Below are positions 59,015 through 64,000 of a DNA stretch of 64,000 nucleotides, one piece after another (position 1 is the stretch's first letter; each line of letters starts with the position of its first letter). A program made the translations under genes and the position numbers. Under the pieces are notes generated by a model, which saw only the letters and a program-made list of their open reading frames with translations, was not told where the DNA came from and made no database searches. Source of the DNA: Flavobacterium sp. ACN2 (GTDB lineage: Bacteria; Bacteroidota; Bacteroidia; Flavobacteriales; Flavobacteriaceae); contig NZ_MRCM01000008.1 of the NCBI RefSeq assembly GCF_002303885.1, positions 62,001-126,000 on the forward strand, written 5' to 3'.

Positions 59015-60349
59015 ATGAAAAGAATCTTTCTTATAGTTTTGTGTACACTAGGCATAACTGCTGGCGCACAAGTCAAAACCTTAACCTTGAAAGAGGCTGT
59101 TACATATGCACTTGAAAATAAAGCCGATGCTAAGAAGGCAAAACTTCAGGTCGAAAACAGCGAATATAAAATTCAAGAAATACGCTCGAGAGCATTACCG
59201 CAAATAACTGCAAATGGTAACTTAACTTATAATCCTATCATTCAAACAACAGTTATTGATGGTGCGGGATTTGGACAGCCAGGAACGACAATTCAAGCTG
59301 CTTTTGGTCAGAAATGGACATCAACAGCTGGGGTTTCTTTAACTCAGGCAATATTTGATCAGGCGGTTTTTACAGGTTTAAGAGCAGCACAGTCTACACG
59401 TGAATTTTATCAGATTAATAGTCAATTGACAGACGAACAAGTTATTGAAAGAGTTGCAAATAACTACTATTCTGTTTATGTACAGCGTGAAAGACTGATA
59501 TTGTTAGACAGTAACTATGTAAATACTCAAAAGGTTCGTGATATTGTGCAAGGACAATTTGATAATGGGTTGGCTAAAAAAATAGATTTAGACCGTATTA
59601 TTGTAAAAATGTCTAACATTGATACAGATCGTCAGCAAGTTAAAAATCAAATTGAACTGCAGGAAAATGCATTGAAATTCTACATGGGTATGCCTATCGA
59701 ATCTCAATTTGTGATGCCTAAAGAAGAATTTGAAGTGGTTCCAACGTCTTTAACAGAAGAGCCAAATGTTGAAAACAGAACAGAATACCTGCTTTTAAAG
59801 AAACAAGAAGAGCTTTTAGTATTTAATAAAAAGGCAATTCAGGCAGAATATTATCCTACTCTTTCATTGACAGCTGGATATAACTATATAGGTCAAGGTC
59901 CAGAATTTCCTTGGTTTGCAAAACCATCATCTGGAGTATACTGGTCAGATTTCTCTGGAATCGGATTAAATTTGAGAGTACCGATTTTTACAGGTTTTGG
60001 AACTCGTTCTAGAGTAAGACAAGCTGATGTTGAAATCAGATCTCTTCAAGAAGATATCAAAGACACTAAACTTTCTCTTGATTTAGATTATAGAAATGCA
60101 ATGACGCAGATTAATAATAATCTTGTGACTATTGAGAATCAGAGAGAAAACATGCGTTTAGCGTTAGAAATTTTAGGAAATACTAAAAACAATTACCTTC
60201 AAGGTTTAGCATCTTTAACCGATTTGCTAGATGCAGAAAATGCATCACTTGAAGCTCAAAATAATTTTACAAGAGCAGTTTTAAATTATAAAATTGCCGA
60301 AATATCTCTAATCAAATCGAAAGGCGAACTAAAATCTCTTACTAAATAA
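59015..60349 (+). CDS. TolC family outer-membrane efflux protein
   Basis: 444 aa with a signal peptide (FLIVLCTLGITAGAQ). Two repeated helical-hairpin halves typical of TolC: TLKEAVTYALENKADAKKAK, ...VQRERLILLDSNYVNTQK and a second half with LRVPIFTGFGTRSRVRQADV and ASLTDLLDAENASLEAQNNF. It forms the exit duct of the tripartite pump. It follows tetR by 92 bp and precedes the adaptor gene by 12 bp. Confidence 0.94.
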   Translation: MKRIFLIVLCTLGITAGAQVKTLTLKEAVTYALENKADAKKAKLQVENSEYKIQEIRSRALPQITANGNLTYNPIIQTTVIDGAGFGQPGTTIQAAFGQKWTSTAGVSLTQAIFDQAVFTGLRAAQSTREFYQINSQLTDEQVIERVANNYYSVYVQRERLILLDSNYVNTQKVRDIVQGQFDNGLAKKIDLDRIIVKMSNIDTDRQQVKNQIELQENALKFYMGMPIESQFVMPKEEFEVVPTSLTEEPNVENRTEYLLLKKQEELLVFNKKAIQAEYYPTLSLTAGYNYIGQGPEFPWFAKPSSGVYWSDFSGIGLNLRVPIFTGFGTRSRVRQADVEIRSLQEDIKDTKLSLDLDYRNAMTQINNNLVTIENQRENMRLALEILGNTKNNYLQGLASLTDLLDAENASLEAQNNFTRAVLNYKIAEISLIKSKGELKSLTK

Positions 60350-60361
60350 CAAATTATTACA

Positions 60362-61429
60362 ATGAAGAAAATAATTATAACAATCGTAATCATAGTCGTG
60401 GCTATTGTCGGGATTAACTACATTCTAAATAAGAACAAAACAGAAAACGAAGCGAAAACTGCAATTGTAGCAGAAAAAAATGCAGCAGTTTCTGTAAAAG
60501 TAGCTACAGTTAAAACAGAAGATGTTAACTTAGGTTTTACTGCAAACGGAAACTTCGCACCGATTCAGGAATTGACTTTTTCTGCTGAAAAATCTGGAAA
60601 AGTAATTAGTGTTTTAGTTAAAGAAGGTGACTATGTAAGAGTGGGACAAACTCTTTTAACAGTAAGAGGTGATGTTATCAATGTAAATGCTCAAGCAGCT
60701 GAAGCAGCATATCAAAATGCAAAATCTGATTATGCTAGATATGAAAATGCTTTCAAAACTGGCGGTGTTACAAAACAACAATTAGATCAAGCAAAATTGG
60801 CTTTAACTAATGCTCAATCTAACTATACTCAAGCTAAAATTAATGTTGGAGATACAAGAGTAAAAGCTCCAATTAACGGATACATCAATAAAAAATATAT
60901 CGAACCAGGATCTATTTTAGCTGGAATGCCTGCAACTGCTTTATTTGATATTGTAAATGTTTCTAAATTGAAATTAACTGTTACAGTAAACGAAACGCAA
61001 GTTGCTAGTTTAAAATTAGGACAAACTGTAGACATTACAGCAAGTGTTTATCCTGATAAATCATTTAGCGGAAAAATTACTTTCATTGCAGCAAAAGCAG
61101 ATGCTTCTTTAAATTTCCCTGTAGAAATTGAAATTACAAACAATGCTAACAACGACTTAAAAGCAGGTATGTACGGAACGGCAAACTTTGGTGCTAAAAA
61201 CCAACAACAAAACTTGAAAGTTGTTCCTAGAAATGCTTTTGTTGGAAGTGTGAGCAGCAACGAAATCTTTGTTGTAGAAAACAATGTTGCTAAATTGAAA
61301 AAAGTTGTAGCTGGAAGAATTTTAGGAGATAAAGTTGAAATCATTAATGGTTTAAATGACGGAGAAGTAGTAATTGTTACAGGTCAGATCAACTTACAAG
61401 ACGGAAATACAGTAGAAATTATTAAATAA
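60362..61429 (+). CDS. RND efflux periplasmic adaptor (HlyD/MFP family)
   Basis: 355 aa. N-terminal membrane helix (IIITIVIIVVAIVGINYIL), lipoyl-like half (GKVISVLVKEGDYVRVGQTL), helical hairpin (AYQNAKSDYARYENAFKTGG), second lipoyl half (VKAPINGYINKKYIEPGSIL), beta-barrel and membrane-proximal domains to the end. It links the inner-membrane pump to TolC. No lipobox, so it is anchored by the helix. 92 bp to the pump gene, filled by a heptamer repeat. Confidence 0.94.
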   Translation: MKKIIITIVIIVVAIVGINYILNKNKTENEAKTAIVAEKNAAVSVKVATVKTEDVNLGFTANGNFAPIQELTFSAEKSGKVISVLVKEGDYVRVGQTLLTVRGDVINVNAQAAEAAYQNAKSDYARYENAFKTGGVTKQQLDQAKLALTNAQSNYTQAKINVGDTRVKAPINGYINKKYIEPGSILAGMPATALFDIVNVSKLKLTVTVNETQVASLKLGQTVDITASVYPDKSFSGKITFIAAKADASLNFPVEIEITNNANNDLKAGMYGTANFGAKNQQQNLKVVPRNAFVGSVSSNEIFVVENNVAKLKKVVAGRILGDKVEIINGLNDGEVVIVTGQINLQDGNTVEIIK

Positions 61430-61440
61430 TTATACCGCTC

Positions 61441-61510
61441 TAAGCCTTAAGCCATAAGCTTTAAGCCTTTAATAAAAGCCTAAAGCCTACAGCATATAGC
61501 TTATAGCCAA
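61441..61510. repeat. Heptamer-phased repeat between adaptor and pump genes
   Basis: Ten 7-bp units in register: TAAGCCT, TAAGCCA, TAAGCTT, TAAGCCT, TTAATAA, AAGCCTA, AAGCCTA, CAGCATA, TAGCTTA, TAGCCAA. It fills the gap up to 11 bp before the pump start codon. Confidence 0.8.
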
Positions 61511-61521
61511 AAATAAGATAT

Positions 61522-64000
61522 ATGAAATTAGCCGAAATATCCATAAAACGTCCGTCGTTGGTAATTGTATTGTTTACAATTCTGACTCTTGGTGGATTGT
61601 TCAGCTACAGCCAATTAGGCTACGAGCTGATCCCAAAATTCGAAACCAACGTTATTACGGTTTCAACTGTATATCCTGGAGCTTCTCCAAGTGAGGTTGA
61701 AAATACAGTAACAAAGAAAATTGAAGATGCGATTGCGTCTCTGGAAAATATCAAGAAAATTGATTCTAAATCTTATGAATCTCTTTCTGTAGTATCGATT
61801 ACATTGACATCAAATGCAAATGTTGATATTTCGATGAACGATGCGCAGCGTAAAATTAATGCCATTTTAAGTGATCTTCCAGACGATGCAGATCCACCGT
61901 CATTGACTAAATTCTCTTTGAGTGATTTACCAATTATGACGCTTGGTGCGAATGGAAAAATGGACGAAGCAGCGTTTTACGATTTGATCGATAAAAAGAT
62001 TGCTCCAGTTTTATCTCGTGTACAAGGGGTTGCTCAGGTAAACATTATTGGTGGTCAAGAGCGTGAGATTCAAGTAAACCTTGACGCAGTAAAAATGCAA
62101 GGTTACGGACTTTCAGTTCCTCAGGTGCAGCAGACTATTTTAACTTCGAATCTGGATTTCCCAACGGGTAACATTCAAACTCGTAACCAAAAAATATTAA
62201 TTCGTTTAGCGGGTAAATATAAAAACGTAGATGAATTAAGAAACTTAGTAGTTTCTTCACAAGACGGAATCCAAGTTCGTTTAGGAGATATCGCCGACGT
62301 TCAGGATACGCAAAAAATCGCAGAGAAAATTGCGCGTGTAGATCAAAAAAGTGCGATTGTACTTCAAATTGTAAAACAGTCAGATGCTAATGCCGTTGCG
62401 GTAAGTGAGCAATTGATTAAGACAATTAAGACTTTAGAGAACGATTATAAATCGGCTCAATTGAAATTGGAAGTAGCAAAAGACAGTACAGTCTTTACTC
62501 TTGAAGCAGCAGATTCTGTTGTACACGATTTATTAATTGCGGTTATTCTGGTAGCTTTCGTAATGTTGTTCTTCTTGCACAGTATTAGAAACTCCTTGAT
62601 CGTAATGGTATCTATTCCAGCATCTTTGATCGCAACATTTATCGGAATTTATTTATTAGGCTATACGCTTAACTTAATGTCTTTACTTGGTTTATCTCTT
62701 GTTGTTGGTATTCTTGTGGATGACGCGATTGTGGTACTAGAGAATATTTATCGACATATGGAGATGGGTAAAAGCCGAATCCGTGCAGCTTATGATGGAA
62801 CTGCCGAAATTGGTGCAACGGTAACTTCGATTACATTAGTAATTGTGGTAGTGTTCTTACCAATTGCGATGAGTACTGGATTAGTATCGAACATTATTAC
62901 ACAGTTTTGTGTTACGGTAATTATTTCTACAATGTTCTCGTTATTGGCTTCATTTACGATTATTCCATGGTTATCTTCTCGTTTTGGAAAATTAGAGCAC
63001 ATTGAAGGTAAAAACCTTTTCGGAAAAATTATTCTTGGTTTCGAAAGTTATTTGACTCGTTTTACAAACTGGGTATCAAACTTGCTTAACTGGTGTTTAG
63101 ATCACTACATTAAAACAATGGGAGTTATTCTAGTAATGTTTTTTGGTACGATCTTCTGGTTAATGGGAGGCGGATATATTGGAGGAGAGTTCTTCGCATC
63201 ATCTGATAGTGGGGAGTTCTTAGTACAAATCGAGATGCCAAAAGATGCTTCGTTAGAGCAGACTAACTTTATGACGCAAAAAGCAGAAGCTTTCTTAAAA
63301 GGAGAGAAATATGTTTTCAGCCAGATTACAACAGTTGGACAAACTAGTGAAGGTTTAGGAGCTGCTCAGGCAACGGCATACAAAGCTGAGATTGACGTTA
63401 AAATGATCGATCAAAAAGATCGTACAGACGACGCCAACGTGTACGCTGCAAAAGTAAAACGTAAACTAGAAAAAGTTTTAGTTGGTGCAAAAGTAAAAAC
63501 AGTTCCGGTAGGTATCTTAGGTACTGCGGAGGATGCAACTTTAGGTTTGATCGTAACAGGTCCGAACGTAGAAAGCGCAATGAAATTTGCTAAACTTGCC
63601 GAAGCAGAATTACGTACAATTCCTGGAACAACTGAGATTAAATTAACAGTTGAGGACGGAAACCCAGAGATCAACGTTCAAGTTGACAGAGATAAAATGG
63701 CTGCTTTAGGATTAACACTTCAAACAGTTGGTTTAACGATGCAAACTGCTTATAGTGGAAACACAGACGGTAAATTTAGAGCTGGTGAATACGAATATGA
63801 CATCAACATTAAATACAACGAATTTGATAGAAAAAATATCACAGACGTTAGTAATTTGATTTTCATCAACAATGCTGGTCAACAGATTAAATTAAACCAA
63901 TTTGCAACAATTTCTGAAGGTTCTGGACCAAGTAAATTAGAGCGTAGAGATAAAACAGCTTCTGTAACTGTACAAGGTCAGAACGTTGGGGTTCCAGCAG
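61522..64000 (+). CDS. RND family efflux transporter permease (AcrB-type), 3' part outside window
   Basis: 826 codons are present, against about 1,020-1,060 for the family; the frame is open to the window edge. The start MKLAEISIKRPSLVIVLFTI is typical. Seen: first membrane helix and porter domain (ELIPKFETNVITVSTVYPGA), VQGVAQVNIIGGQEREIQVN, membrane helices 2-6 with the proton-relay aspartates of helix 4 in LVVGILVDDAIVVLENIYRH, then the second porter half. It exports hydrophobic compounds using the proton gradient together with the upstream adaptor and TolC. Substrate unknown. Confidence 0.95.
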   Translation, partial: MKLAEISIKRPSLVIVLFTILTLGGLFSYSQLGYELIPKFETNVITVSTVYPGASPSEVENTVTKKIEDAIASLENIKKIDSKSYESLSVVSITLTSNANVDISMNDAQRKINAILSDLPDDADPPSLTKFSLSDLPIMTLGANGKMDEAAFYDLIDKKIAPVLSRVQGVAQVNIIGGQEREIQVNLDAVKMQGYGLSVPQVQQTILTSNLDFPTGNIQTRNQKILIRLAGKYKNVDELRNLVVSSQDGIQVRLGDIADVQDTQKIAEKIARVDQKSAIVLQIVKQSDANAVAVSEQLIKTIKTLENDYKSAQLKLEVAKDSTVFTLEAADSVVHDLLIAVILVAFVMLFFLHSIRNSLIVMVSIPASLIATFIGIYLLGYTLNLMSLLGLSLVVGILVDDAIVVLENIYRHMEMGKSRIRAAYDGTAEIGATVTSITLVIVVVFLPIAMSTGLVSNIITQFCVTVIISTMFSLLASFTIIPWLSSRFGKLEHIEGKNLFGKIILGFESYLTRFTNWVSNLLNWCLDHYIKTMGVILVMFFGTIFWLMGGGYIGGEFFASSDSGEFLVQIEMPKDASLEQTNFMTQKAEAFLKGEKYVFSQITTVGQTSEGLGAAQATAYKAEIDVKMIDQKDRTDDANVYAAKVKRKLEKVLVGAKVKTVPVGILGTAEDATLGLIVTGPNVESAMKFAKLAEAELRTIPGTTEIKLTVEDGNPEINVQVDRDKMAALGLTLQTVGLTMQTAYSGNTDGKFRAGEYEYDINIKYNEFDRKNITDVSNLIFINNAGQQIKLNQFATISEGSGPSKLERRDKTASVTVQGQNVGVPA

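Noticed and set aside
1..64000. tRNA, rRNA, transposase, prophage or integrase genes
   Set aside because: None could be recognised by reading both strands; small RNA genes could still be missed without a covariance search.

Overview
The window looks like a chromosome segment of a Flavobacterium-type bacterium (Bacteroidota, family Flavobacteriaceae). The evidence is a low-GC genome, a SusC/SusD pair with an ECF sigma/FecR signalling unit, a type IX secretion sorting domain on a pectate lyase, a 14-gene nuo operon with a short NuoG, promoters of the TTG-N(16-20)-TANNTTTG type, and few recognisable Shine-Dalgarno sites. No rRNA, tRNA, CRISPR array, prophage or transposase gene was seen.

Layout. 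(1) 1-10,460, minus strand: a starch/alpha-glucan utilisation locus read as ECF sigma, FecR anti-sigma, SusC (with an N-terminal STN signalling domain), SusD, SusE, GH13 amylase, GH97 alpha-glucosidase (cut by the window edge). A roughly 320-bp palindromic repeat with internal hairpins lies between the sigma and anti-sigma genes. (2) 10,700-19,600: mixed housekeeping and secreted enzymes: ACT-like protein, YraN, LD-carboxypeptidase, serine hydrolase, secreted endo/exonuclease/phosphatase-family protein, 3-hydroxyanthranilate dioxygenase, class II cyclic-nucleotide phosphodiesterase, TIMP-like protein, ALDH7-type aldehyde dehydrogenase. (3) 19,647-22,488: a four-gene plus-strand membrane cluster (LRR membrane protein, RING-less GIDE-domain protein, LemA, small membrane protein). 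(4) 22,540-25,600: a large secreted PL1 pectate lyase whose upstream region carries three TGTAAT/ATTACA palindromes. (5) 25,868-26,638: Bax inhibitor-1 family protein. (6) 26,802-40,290: the complete complex I operon nuoABCDEFGHIJKLMN from one clear promoter. (7) 40,470-44,440: cold-shock protein, aspS, a TlpA-like thioredoxin and a MORN-repeat protein. (8) 44,496-50,475: an iron-uptake operon (TonB-dependent siderophore receptor, two small membrane proteins, two PepSY membrane proteins). (9) 50,635-54,730: sucA-sucB of 2-oxoglutarate dehydrogenase, with a divergent small beta-barrel gene. (10) 56,052-57,480: a small conserved protein and a polyprenyl synthetase. (11) 57,569-64,000: a YceI protein and a TetR-controlled RND efflux system (TetR, TolC, HlyD, AcrB-type pump cut by the window edge).

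The most notable structure is regulatory or repetitive rather than coding. Three copies of GGAAACT-N14-AGTTTCC sit on the yceI and tetR promoters and look like the operators of the TetR protein. Several gaps between genes, most strikingly nuoE-nuoD and nuoB-nuoA, are filled with degenerate repeats locked to a 7-bp period (8 bp at two loci), often arranged as inverted repeats. A plus-strand terminator-like hairpin in the susC leader, with no plus-strand gene to serve, could mark an antisense small RNA.
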